A stretch of DNA of 29,575 bases from Methanobacteriota archaeon. Lineage in GTDB: Archaea > Halobacteriota > Syntropharchaeia > JACQPP01. Shown here in pieces: positions 7,186 to 14,021 of this stretch; the stretch's first letter is position 1; each line of letters starts with the position of its first letter. Both the position numbers and the translations under genes were made by a program. The DNA is taken from contig JACQPP010000083.1 of the NCBI GenBank assembly GCA_016207465.1, positions 1 to 29,575 of the forward strand, given 5' to 3'. The notes below the pieces were generated by a model. The model was not told where the DNA came from, did not search any database, and saw only the letters and a list, made by a program, of their open reading frames with translations.

Positions 7186-8250
7186 ATGGATAGGCAGCCA
7201 TTTCCCGGGGTGGTGAGTTTCTCCAGGAACCTCTTCATCCCGGCCACCACCGCCTGCCGGGACCGCTGCACCTACTGCACCTTCCGCAGCGACCCGGGGG
7301 ACCCCGGGTCGCTGATGACCCCGGAGATGGTGGCCCGCGTCCTCCGGGACCCCGGCGGGGCCTCGGAGGCCCTCTTCGTCACCGGGCAGAGCCCCGAGGA
7401 GAACCCCGTGTTCCGCGAGAGGCTCCGGAAGCTGGGATACGATTCCCTGGTGGACTACGCGGTGTCCCTCGGCCGCCTGGCCCTGGAGCACGGGCTCCTC
7501 CCCCACTCCAACCTGGGGGTCCTCACCCTCGACGAGCTCCGGAGGCTACGGGAGGTCAACGCCTCCCTGGGATTGATGCTGGAGTGCGCCGCGCCCCTGG
7601 AATGCCACGCCCACTCCCCCAGCAAGGACCCCCGGCTGCGCCTCCGGGTGATGGAGGACGCGGGGCGGCTCCGCATCCCCTTCACCACCGGCATCCTCAT
7701 GGGCATCGGGGAGACCCCCGCCCAGCGGCGGGCCAGCCTGGAGGCCATCGCCCGGGTCCACCGCCGGTATGGGCACATCCAGGAGGTCATCCTCCAGCCC
7801 TTCTGGCCCAAGGAGGACACCCCCATGCGGGGACACCCCCGGGCCGAGGAGACCATGGTGCGGGAGACCCTCCGGATGGCCCGCCGCATCCTGCCCCCGG
7901 AGGTGGCCCTCCAAGTGCCCCCGAACCTGGCCTCCCCCGAACTGGTGTTCGAGGGGGCCAACGACCTGGGGGGCATCTCCACCCGCACCCTCGACTACAT
8001 CAACCCGGAGGCCCCCTGGCCCAGGGTGGAGGAACTGTGCAGGCGCATCCGCCCCGCCCACCTCCGGGAGCGCCTCCCCATCTACCCCCGCTACGTGCAG
8101 ATGGGCTGGTATTCCTCCGCGGTGGCCGAGGCGCTGGAGCCCCTGGCCGACGAGGAGGGCTTCCGCCGCACCCCCGCGGAGACCCCCGGCGACAACACCC
8201 TCCCCCTCTACCCCTCCGGCCCCCGGCCCTCCATACCTGGGAGGAGCTGA
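7186..8250 (+). CDS. cofG: FO synthase subunit CofG (radical SAM)
   Basis: CofG and CofH together make FO (7,8-didemethyl-8-hydroxy-5-deazariboflavin), the chromophore of coenzyme F420, from tyrosine and 5-amino-6-ribitylamino uracil. CofG carries the radical-SAM cluster motif C24-x3-C28-x2-C31 in TTACRDRCTYCTFR. Family motifs follow: LVTGQSPEENP near residue 70, LGLMLECAAP, PFTTGILMGIGET and QVPPNLASPE. The 354-residue length is typical. I chose ATG 7186, 28 bp from a TATA box; the upstream open frame to 7048 crosses that promoter. Its TGA overlaps the ATG of cofH by one base, so both are co-translated. Confidence 0.95.
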   Translation: MDRQPFPGVVSFSRNLFIPATTACRDRCTYCTFRSDPGDPGSLMTPEMVARVLRDPGGASEALFVTGQSPEENPVFRERLRKLGYDSLVDYAVSLGRLALEHGLLPHSNLGVLTLDELRRLREVNASLGLMLECAAPLECHAHSPSKDPRLRLRVMEDAGRLRIPFTTGILMGIGETPAQRRASLEAIARVHRRYGHIQEVILQPFWPKEDTPMRGHPRAEETMVRETLRMARRILPPEVALQVPPNLASPELVFEGANDLGGISTRTLDYINPEAPWPRVEELCRRIRPAHLRERLPIYPRYVQMGWYSSAVAEALEPLADEEGFRRTPAETPGDNTLPLYPSGPRPSIPGRS

Positions 8251-9353
8251 TGGCCGCCATCCTGCCCCCCTCGCATCCCTCCCCGGCCCCGGGGGAGAGG
8301 GACTCCTGGGATGACCTCCTCGACCGGGTCCAGCGAGGGGAGACCACCCTGAAGGACGGCCTTCGCCTCCTCGATGACACCCCGCGGCTCTACGCCCTCG
8401 CCGACGAACTGCGGGCCCGGGTGAAGGGAGACACGGTGACCTACGTGGTCAACCGGAACCTGAACTTCACCAACATGTGCATCGGCTCCTGCCACTTCTG
8501 CGCCTTCTCCCGGGAGACCCCATACTTCCGCACCGAGGAGGAAATCCGCCAGCGGGTCCGGGAGGCCCTCGACTACGGGGCCACCGAAATCTGCATGCAG
8601 GGGGGCCTCTACCCGGGCTTCAAGGTGGAAGACTACGCCCATCTCCTGACGGTCATCCGGGAGGAGGGGCCCCGGCTCCACCTCCACGCCTTCTCCCCGG
8701 AGGAGATTGTCCACATGTGCACCAACAGCCATGTGGGGGCGGAGGAGGCCCTCCGGGAACTGAAGCGGGCCGGATTGGGCTCCATCCCGGGGACCGCCGC
8801 CGAAATCTTCGCCCCCCGCATTCGCCAGCAGATATGCCCCGACAAGCTGGTGGCCGAGGAGTGGGCCCGCGTCATCCAGACCGCACACCGCCTCGGCATC
8901 CCCAGCACCAGCACCATGATGTACGGCCACCTCGACGGCTGGGAGGACCGGGTGGACCACCTCCTCCGCATCCGCGAAATCCAGCGGGAGACCCGGGGCA
9001 TCACCGAGTTCGTCCCCCTCCCATACCTCGACGAAAACAACCCCCTGGCCGACCGCGGCTGCAAGTCGCCGGACCTGGAGACCAACCGCCGGGTCCACGC
9101 CCTCAGCCGCGTCCTCCTCCACGGGTTCATCCCCAACATCCAGGCCTCCTGGGTGAAGATGGGCCCCGGGGGGGCCCGCGAGACCCTGCAGGTCGGCGCC
9201 AACGACCTGGGGGGCACCCTCATGGAGGAGAACATCTCCCGCGCCGCCGGGGCCTCCTTTGGAGTCGTCTTCCACCCCCGCCAGTTCGACGAGCTCATCC
9301 GCAGCGCCGGGCGAATCCCCCGACAGCGCACCACCCTCTACCACCTGCTGTGA
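8250..9353 (+). CDS. cofH: FO synthase subunit CofH (radical SAM)
   Basis: CofH performs the first FO-forming step, joining a tyrosine-derived radical to the ribityl-uracil; CofG then finishes the ring. The 367-residue protein has the cluster motif C77-x3-C81-x2-C84 (MCIGSCHFCAF), the family stretch ATEICMQGGLYP, LHAFSPEEI and STSTMMYGHLD, and the C-terminal VGANDLGGTLMEENISR shared by the CofH/MqnC group. CofH rather than MqnC or MqnE is indicated by its fusion-like coupling to cofG (ATG shares one base with the cofG stop). The first ~18 residues are proline-rich and probably disordered. No other F420 genes are in the window. Confidence 0.95.
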   Translation: MAAILPPSHPSPAPGERDSWDDLLDRVQRGETTLKDGLRLLDDTPRLYALADELRARVKGDTVTYVVNRNLNFTNMCIGSCHFCAFSRETPYFRTEEEIRQRVREALDYGATEICMQGGLYPGFKVEDYAHLLTVIREEGPRLHLHAFSPEEIVHMCTNSHVGAEEALRELKRAGLGSIPGTAAEIFAPRIRQQICPDKLVAEEWARVIQTAHRLGIPSTSTMMYGHLDGWEDRVDHLLRIREIQRETRGITEFVPLPYLDENNPLADRGCKSPDLETNRRVHALSRVLLHGFIPNIQASWVKMGPGGARETLQVGANDLGGTLMEENISRAAGASFGVVFHPRQFDELIRSAGRIPRQRTTLYHLL

Positions 9354-9368
9354 GTCTCGGCGAGAACA

Positions 9369-10481
9369 TCAGGTCCCGATTCTCGGCAGCCCGCCGCGCC
9401 ACCGGATGACCGCGAAGACCGCCACCGCGGAGAGGAGAGTGGAGACCGCCACCAGCCCCAGGAACCACCCCCGGTCGGCAGCCCCGAGGCCGAAAGCGGG
9501 GCTCCCCAGCACGGTGGCGAGGGTATTCGGGACCATCACGGCGGTGGCCAGGATGGCGAGCCAGGTGGTCACCGACGTGAGGCGGTTGTTCAGCGTGGTG
9601 AGCTGGTTGTTGTAGATGGTCTGGAGGACCTCCAGCCCCGAGGCTAGCACCTCCGACATATGCTCGCTCAATGCAATCTGGCGGTTGATGTCGTCCCCCG
9701 CCACCCCGATACGCGCCAGCAACTTCGGGTTGTCGGTGATGAGCTCCGCGTCCCCGTAGCGCAGGTCGTTCACCACGTCCAGGCTGGCCCACAGGATGTT
9801 CAGGTAGGTGATGAGGGCGTGCTTCATGTTGTAGATGTCCTCCGCCAGCCGGCCCCGCGGGGACTGGGGGTCCAGGAGGAACTTCCCGATTTCATCCCCC
9901 TCCTCCTCGATTTTCCGCAGGCCGTTGAAGTTCCCGTTGTTGTTCTCGTCAATGAGACGGGTGAGGAATGCACTCACCTTGTCGTTCACCGAGAGGTCCC
10001 CCTTGATTTTCCGCATGTAGACATCCGCATAGCGGTAGAACCGCCCCATCCGGACCACCTCCGGGGGATGCAGGGTGACGATGACCCCCCGCCGCACCAG
10101 GAAGAGCAGGCGATAGACCCGCACATCCAGCTTCTCCACCCGGATGACGGGCACCAGGATGCCCAGCTCGGTCTCCAGGTCCTCGTAGCCCGAGAAGCGG
10201 TTCGACAGCAACTGGGTGACCAGACTCTGGCTGAACCCCATGGCCCCCGCAATCTCCGGGGCCTCCACCCCCATGTCCCCCAGGGTAAAATCCACCCAGG
10301 CCAGCGAGGACTGCTCCAGGATGTCCCTGAACTCCTCGGGCCGCGCCCCCTGGCGCTTCACCGGGCCCCCGTTCACCAGGGCCACCGCGAAGGCCGGCGG
10401 AGGCGGAGCCGCCGCGCCGACCGGAGCCGCGGGCGCGGGGACCGGGGCGGGCGCCGGCGGAACAAGGGTGGTCTCGGCCAT
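9369..10481 (-). CDS. CorA-like divalent cation transporter lacking the GMN motif
   Basis: The 370-residue protein has CorA architecture: a large cytosolic domain, a long helix (about 265-305; INRQIALSEHMSEVLASG) and two C-terminal membrane segments (about 305-326 and 338-360). After the first membrane helix, where CorA channels have the essential (Y/F)GMN signature, this protein reads ATVLGSPAFGLG, preceded by MVPNT. The GMN triplet is thus missing and the inter-helix loop is very short. It is probably a CorA-family variant with altered selectivity or function. The first ~35 residues form an Ala/Pro-rich leader, likely disordered. It converges on cofH (15-bp gap) and is divergent from pdaD. 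Confidence 0.83.
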   Translation of the reverse strand: MAETTLVPPAPAPVPAPAAPVGAAAPPPPAFAVALVNGGPVKRQGARPEEFRDILEQSSLAWVDFTLGDMGVEAPEIAGAMGFSQSLVTQLLSNRFSGYEDLETELGILVPVIRVEKLDVRVYRLLFLVRRGVIVTLHPPEVVRMGRFYRYADVYMRKIKGDLSVNDKVSAFLTRLIDENNNGNFNGLRKIEEEGDEIGKFLLDPQSPRGRLAEDIYNMKHALITYLNILWASLDVVNDLRYGDAELITDNPKLLARIGVAGDDINRQIALSEHMSEVLASGLEVLQTIYNNQLTTLNNRLTSVTTWLAILATAVMVPNTLATVLGSPAFGLGAADRGWFLGLVAVSTLLSAVAVFAVIRWRGGLPRIGT

Positions 10482-10510
10482 GGTCTCTCCCCTGGAGACA
10501 CGGTGGGCCC

Positions 10511-10534
10511 TTCCCTCATAATAAGGTTTATATC
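10511..10534. promoter_or_regulatory. Divergent promoter between CorA-like gene and pdaD
   Basis: TTTATATC at 10527-10534 is centred 31 bp upstream of the pdaD ATG (10562), as expected for a near-leaderless transcript. On the minus strand CTTATTATGAG (about 10511-10521) lies 30-40 bp from ATG 10481 and may serve the CorA-like gene, which also has a GGGGAGAG site just upstream. Confidence 0.55.
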
Positions 10535-10561
10535 AAGAATTCCGTGTAGGTTCTGCTACCC

Positions 10562-11023
10562 ATGATTCCCCAGCGGTTTTTCGTGACCTCCGGGCGGGCC
10601 ATCAGCCAGGTCACCGACCTGAACGCCTTCGACCGGGCCCTCCTGAACGCGGGGATTGCGGAGCAGAACCTGGTGGATGTCTCCAGCGTGCTGCCCATCG
10701 GGTCCAAGCAAGTCCCGCGGGTGAAACTCCCGATGGGGGCCATCACCCACACGGTGCTGGCCCAGACGCGGGGCTCGGAGGGGGAGACCATCTCCTCGGG
10801 CATCTCCTATGCCTTCCGGGCCGACGGCCAGGGGGGCTATGTGGCGGAGGGACACGGCCACATGAACGCCCGGGCCATGAAGCAGATTCTCCAGTGGAAG
10901 ATGGAGGAGATGGCGAAACTGCGGGGCATCAAGCTTCTCCCCATCCGCTACCGCATCGAGGAGCTCTCCATCCCCATGGACAACTACGGGGCCTGCGTCT
11001 CGGCCCTCGTCTGGCTCATTTGA
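10562..11023 (+). CDS. pdaD: Pyruvoyl-dependent arginine decarboxylase
   Basis: PdaD converts arginine to agmatine, the first step of archaeal polyamine synthesis. The 153-residue proenzyme cleaves itself between two serines; here the site is S41-S42 in VDVSSVLPIG, S42 becoming the pyruvoyl group of the alpha subunit. The upstream NAFDRALLNAGIAEQNLV and downstream MGAITHTVLAQTRGSEGETIS stretches match the family, and the YVAEGHGH segment lies in the catalytic part. ATG 10562 is 31 bp from a TATA box. Agmatinase, deoxyhypusine synthase and eIF5A lie about 10 kb downstream. Its TGA runs directly into an inverted repeat that may end the transcript. Confidence 0.94.
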   Translation: MIPQRFFVTSGRAISQVTDLNAFDRALLNAGIAEQNLVDVSSVLPIGSKQVPRVKLPMGAITHTVLAQTRGSEGETISSGISYAFRADGQGGYVAEGHGHMNARAMKQILQWKMEEMAKLRGIKLLPIRYRIEELSIPMDNYGACVSALVWLI

Positions 11024-11056
11024 AATTTTTGCCTCGCTGCGCTCGGCAAAAATTTC
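11022..11056 (+). repeat. Inverted repeat (hairpin module A, first half)
   Basis: Perfect 12-bp arms GAAATTTTTGCC / GGCAAAAATTTC flank an 11-nt loop TCGCTGCGCTC. The first two bases are part of the pdaD stop codon. Read on the minus strand the loop is GAGCGCAGCGA, the same 11-nt pattern as in the hairpins at 11100, 22713 and 22761. It is likely to act as a terminator for pdaD. Confidence 0.8.
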
Positions 11057-11093
11057 ATAAAACGGGGGGCTGCCGAGCACTCGTCCAGAACAA

Positions 11094-11101
11094 CCTTTAT
11101 G
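11094..11101 (+). promoter_or_regulatory. TATA box of the DUF5611 gene
   Basis: CCTTTATG, in the 13-bp context ACCTTTATGTTTT that is identical to the agmatinase promoter, is centred about 36 bp upstream of ATG 11133. The palindrome 11100-11130 begins at its 3' edge and lies over the expected transcription start. Confidence 0.65.
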
Positions 11102-11130
11102 TTTTTTCCGAGCGTAGCGAGGAAAAAACA
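11100..11130 (+). repeat. Inverted repeat over the start site (hairpin module A, second half)
   Basis: Ten-base-pair arms TGTTTTTTCC / GGAAAAAACA enclose the 11-nt loop GAGCGTAGCGA. It lies between the TATA box and ATG 11133. It could be an operator at the transcription start or, if transcribed from further upstream, a hairpin that hides the start codon. Confidence 0.8.
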
Positions 11131-11132
11131 CC

Positions 11133-11444
11133 ATGCGGGACTACCCGTTCAGGCGCGGGGTTGCGCCGGACCTCCAGCGTGTCGCCCAGGCATTGCAGGA
11201 GTGCTTCGGGGCGGCCCCGGGGCAGGAGGGGGGCCGCCTGGTGGTGAAGCATGGCTCCCTGGAGCGGCTGGAGGTGTGGGTGGAGAACAAGCGGCTCTGC
11301 GTGGAGTCGAAGTCCAACCCCGCGTGCCCGAAGGAGGCCATGAAGGAGACCATCACCCGCTACAACCAGTTCCTGGAGAGGGCCACCGGATACAACGCGA
11401 AGGAGCGGGCGAAGAAGGCGAAGGCAGAGGCCGGGGACGAGTAA
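11133..11444 (+). CDS. DUF5611-like small euryarchaeal protein
   Basis: The 103-residue protein starts with MRDYPFRRG and ends with YNQFLERATGYNAKERAKKA. It resembles the haloarchaeal DUF5611 family as I remember it (opening MKEYKMRRG, closing ATG-AKxR before a basic tail). The middle (about 30-75) looks like an alpha/beta domain with LERLEVWVENKRLCVES. No enzymatic motif is seen and the family function is unknown to me. Expression is probably controlled through the palindrome between its TATA box and ATG. The TAA stop is the first base of repeat copy 2. Nothing ties it functionally to pdaD except position and direction. Confidence 0.75.
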   Translation: MRDYPFRRGVAPDLQRVAQALQECFGAAPGQEGGRLVVKHGSLERLEVWVENKRLCVESKSNPACPKEAMKETITRYNQFLERATGYNAKERAKKAKAEAGDE

Positions 11445-11650
11445 ATCCCTTTTCTTTCTTTTGCCACGCGCGGCCTGCGGGCCGCGCTAACGGCGGGCTT
11501 CGCGTTGTGCTTCGCAAAACGCGAATCCCGCCTGCAAAAGAAAGAAAAGCGATTTTATTCGGAAAAACTCGCGGACTTCGTCCGCTCGCCGGGCGGCTCC
11601 CGACGGACCCGCCCGGGAAAGAAAACGGCTTGATGTATTCAGGAAGTCGA
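11444..11650 (+). repeat. Structured repeat element, copy 2, with expanded tail
   Basis: The core 11444-11554 repeats copy 1. The same outer stem (11444-11463 with 11535-11554) keeps the same C-C mismatch. Hairpin 1 (GCGCGGCC/GGCCGCGC around TGCG, 11468-11487) and hairpin 2 (11492-11506/11518-11532) follow. The stem sequences differ from copy 1 but pairing is kept. The tail carries two extra hairpins absent from copy 1 (GCGGAC-TTC-GTCCGC at 11571-11585 and CGGGCGG/CCGCCCG at 11590-11615), then GGAAAGAAAAC and GATGTATTCAG as in copy 1. It lies between convergent genes, where its symmetric pyrimidine tracts could terminate both. Confidence 0.85.
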
Positions 11651-11651
11651 A

Positions 11652-11690
11652 ACTTTTTGCCACGCCTCGGCCCGAGGGTGGTCAGGCGGG
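11652..11690 (+). repeat. Degenerate fragment of the same repeat
   Basis: ACTTTTTGCCACGCCTCGG, then CCCGAGG and GGCGGG repeats the order of copy 2 (CTTTTGCCACGC, hairpin, GGCGGGC) in shortened form. It runs across the stop codon of the minus-strand exchanger-like gene (11682-11684), so part of this remnant is now coding sequence. Confidence 0.5.
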
Positions 11691-12965
11691 TGTCTTTTTC
11701 TTCTGCTCCCGGGAGGTCCGCAGGGTCTGGCGGAAGTCGCGGAGGGCTCGCAGTTCTTTGCGGTGGAGGACCACCGTCGCGAGGGCCACGGCCAGGTAGA
11801 CGAGGACCATCTCCTCGCGGAGGCCGGGCTCGAGGAACTGGAAGAGCCAGAAGGCGAAGAGGAGGAGGGCGTCGAGGCGGGTGAAGCGCATCTTGAGGAG
11901 GAGGGCGACGGCGTAGATGCTCTGGGCGATGGTGAGCAGGATTTCCACCCTCTGGAGGCCGTGGATGTCCCCCAGGGGGATGTCCTCGATGCGCCCCAGG
12001 CCCGCCACGTAGACGATGGGTATCATGGCCACGAGGGCGGTCCACTGGTTGACTTTGCTGGAGATCATGTTCATCAGGGCCATGGGGGCCAGGCGGATGG
12101 AGGTGGCCCAGCGGAAGGAGGTGACCTTCTCCGGGAACTCGGAGAGGAAGGGGGCGAACCACTGGATGAAGAGGAACTCGGAGAAGCCGAGGGAGAGGGC
12201 GATGGCGAGCATGGCCGCCAGGAAGGGCTCCGCCGAGTAGTAGAGGACAATCCCCCCGGCGAGGAAGACCCCCACGGCGAAGAGGACCTGGACCCTGCGG
12301 GAGCGCCGGAGGACCTCCCGGGGGATTTTCCCGATGTGTTCCTTCTCCGATTCCTCCTCCGGGGGGAGCCGGTTGAGTAGCCACAGGTAGAACCCGTAGA
12401 GGCCGGTGAGGATTGCGGTGTCCACCAGGGTCAGCGTGCCCTTCAGGTAGATGGCCACGAAGTAGAGTGTGGGCACCAGGAGGGCGACCACCTCGATGGA
12501 GTGGTCGGGGCGGAGGGAGACCTCCCTGTAGGCTTCGCCCCGGCGGCGGGCGAATGCCCAGGCGGTGAAGAAGATGAGGGGCCAGCCGACGCCGATGAGG
12601 ATGCGGTTGGCGCCGGTGAAGTTGGCGGTGACCAGGTGGATGGCCTCGGGGTCGTGGGCGGCCCTCCAGGCGATGGCCCCCTCCACGGCGAACTCGGGGA
12701 GCACCTGGAGCCAGGCGAGGATGGCGAGGGCGAACCCCTGGCTGAGGATGAACTGTGCCACCTCCGCCGCCCAGCCGATGGCGAAGGCGGAGCCGATGAC
12801 CGCGGGGAAGGGCCAGAGGTAGGAGACTGGGTTGGAGGGGAGGCTCCCGGCGGGGACTGCGGCCAGCATCGCCGCCCGGCGGGGGCGGAAGCGGGGGTCC
12901 CTCTTCCGAAGGTAGAGGAATTGGCCTGCCAAAATCACCGCCAGGAAGGGGAGGAGCCAGAGCAT
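11682..12965 (-). CDS. Sodium/calcium exchanger-like membrane protein (CaCA type)
   Basis: A 427-residue integral membrane protein with about ten to eleven hydrophobic segments. Two internally similar regions resemble the alpha repeats of cation/Ca2+ antiporters: one at about 65-125 (LQVLPEFAVEG, then TANFTGANRILIGVGWP) and one at about 258-312 (QWFAPFLSEFPEKVTSFRW, then MNMISSKVNQW). The usual transport residues are partly replaced (P-E-F instead of P-E), so the transported ion is uncertain. A soluble loop at about 205-225 separates the halves and the tail is basic (SREQKKKTPA). It has a shared A/T-rich promoter with secF and ends inside the repeat remnant. Function as an antiporter is inferred. 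Confidence 0.75.
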   Translation of the reverse strand: MLWLLPFLAVILAGQFLYLRKRDPRFRPRRAAMLAAVPAGSLPSNPVSYLWPFPAVIGSAFAIGWAAEVAQFILSQGFALAILAWLQVLPEFAVEGAIAWRAAHDPEAIHLVTANFTGANRILIGVGWPLIFFTAWAFARRRGEAYREVSLRPDHSIEVVALLVPTLYFVAIYLKGTLTLVDTAILTGLYGFYLWLLNRLPPEEESEKEHIGKIPREVLRRSRRVQVLFAVGVFLAGGIVLYYSAEPFLAAMLAIALSLGFSEFLFIQWFAPFLSEFPEKVTSFRWATSIRLAPMALMNMISSKVNQWTALVAMIPIVYVAGLGRIEDIPLGDIHGLQRVEILLTIAQSIYAVALLLKMRFTRLDALLLFAFWLFQFLEPGLREEMVLVYLAVALATVVLHRKELRALRDFRQTLRTSREQKKKTPA

Positions 12966-12992
12966 GGGTGGTCCCCCATCTCCGCGGGGACC

Positions 12993-13000
12993 TAAATATT
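12993..13000. promoter_or_regulatory. Divergent TATA region for secF and the exchanger-like gene
   Basis: TAAATATT, within CCTAAATATTCTTATGG, is the only A/T-rich stretch between ATG 13041 (about 44 bp away) and the minus-strand ATG 12965 (about 31 bp away). It can serve both directions. Confidence 0.5.
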
Positions 13001-13040
13001 CTTATGGGGGAGAGCGCGGGCTCTCTGGGAACCAACATCC

Positions 13041-14021
13041 ATGGCCGACCTCTCCCCGGATTTGAGCCCCCGCCGCCTCATCCTCCCCCCGCTCCTGCTT
13101 CTCCTGGTGTGCGCGGGGGTCATCCTCCACTCTGTGGCCACCACGGGAGGCCCTTTCCGGCTGGGGTTCGAGTTCCAGGGGGGGACGGTGGCCACCGTCT
13201 CCACGAATGAGTCCCCGGCGACCCTGGAGGGGCGGTTCGCCGGGTTTCCCCTGCTCGGGGTGCGGGATGCGGGGGGCCGGAGGCTCCTGCAGTTCGGCCC
13301 CATGGAGGCCGGGCGGCAGCAGGAGTTGACGGAGGTGCTGGGCCGGGACTACGGGGAGGCCCACATCCAGCAGATGGGGGAGGTGATGGGGCGGGGGCTC
13401 CAGGAGCAGACTGTCTCCCTGGTGCTGGTCTCCTTCCTCCTGATGGCACTGGTAGTGGTGGCCTCCTTCCGGAGGCTGGTCCCCGCCCTGGCGGTGGTGC
13501 TATCGGCGGCCGCCGACATGGCCGCGGCCATGGCATTCATGCGTCTCTCGGGGACCGAGCTCTCCTTCGGGACCCTGGTGGCCCTGGTGATGCTCATCGG
13601 ATACAGTGTGGACACCGACATCCTTCTCACGAACCGGCTGCTGCGTGGACCCGGGGGCCTCCCGGTGGCCGCTGTCCCCGGTGGGCCGGCGGAGCCGGGG
13701 AGAAGGGGGAGGCGGAGGTCGCCGGCCCCGGAGTCCCCGGTCTCCCTCACATTGGGGGAGGAGGTGCGCCGGGCGCGGGCGACGGGGTTGACCATGGCGG
13801 GGACGACCCTGGCGGTCCTCGCGGTCCTCCTCGGGGTCTCCACCCTCTCGGCCATCGCCATCCTGCGGGACATCTCCCTGGTGCTCATCGTGGGGCTGCT
13901 GGCGGACCTGGTGAACACCTGGATGCTGAACACGGGGATTCTGGTGTGGTACCTGGGGAGGCCCCGGGGGGAGCCGGAGGTGGAGAGGCCGATGCGGGGC
14001 AGGGGGTCGAGGGGGACATGA
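13041..14021 (+). CDS. secF: Protein-export membrane protein SecF
   Basis: SecF with SecD forms the accessory complex of the Sec translocon that uses the proton/ion gradient to help export. The 326-residue protein has TM1 at about 12-31, the extracytosolic motif GFEFQGGT (42-49), five more C-terminal membrane segments, and the family motif GYSVDTDILLTNR at 187-199. After this motif an arginine/proline/glycine-rich stretch of about 30 residues (about 204-236) is inserted in the cytosolic loop, longer than I expect in SecF. Archaeal order secF-secD is kept, and the TGA overlaps the secD ATG by two bases. Confidence 0.94.
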   Translation: MADLSPDLSPRRLILPPLLLLLVCAGVILHSVATTGGPFRLGFEFQGGTVATVSTNESPATLEGRFAGFPLLGVRDAGGRRLLQFGPMEAGRQQELTEVLGRDYGEAHIQQMGEVMGRGLQEQTVSLVLVSFLLMALVVVASFRRLVPALAVVLSAAADMAAAMAFMRLSGTELSFGTLVALVMLIGYSVDTDILLTNRLLRGPGGLPVAAVPGGPAEPGRRGRRRSPAPESPVSLTLGEEVRRARATGLTMAGTTLAVLAVLLGVSTLSAIAILRDISLVLIVGLLADLVNTWMLNTGILVWYLGRPRGEPEVERPMRGRGSRGT

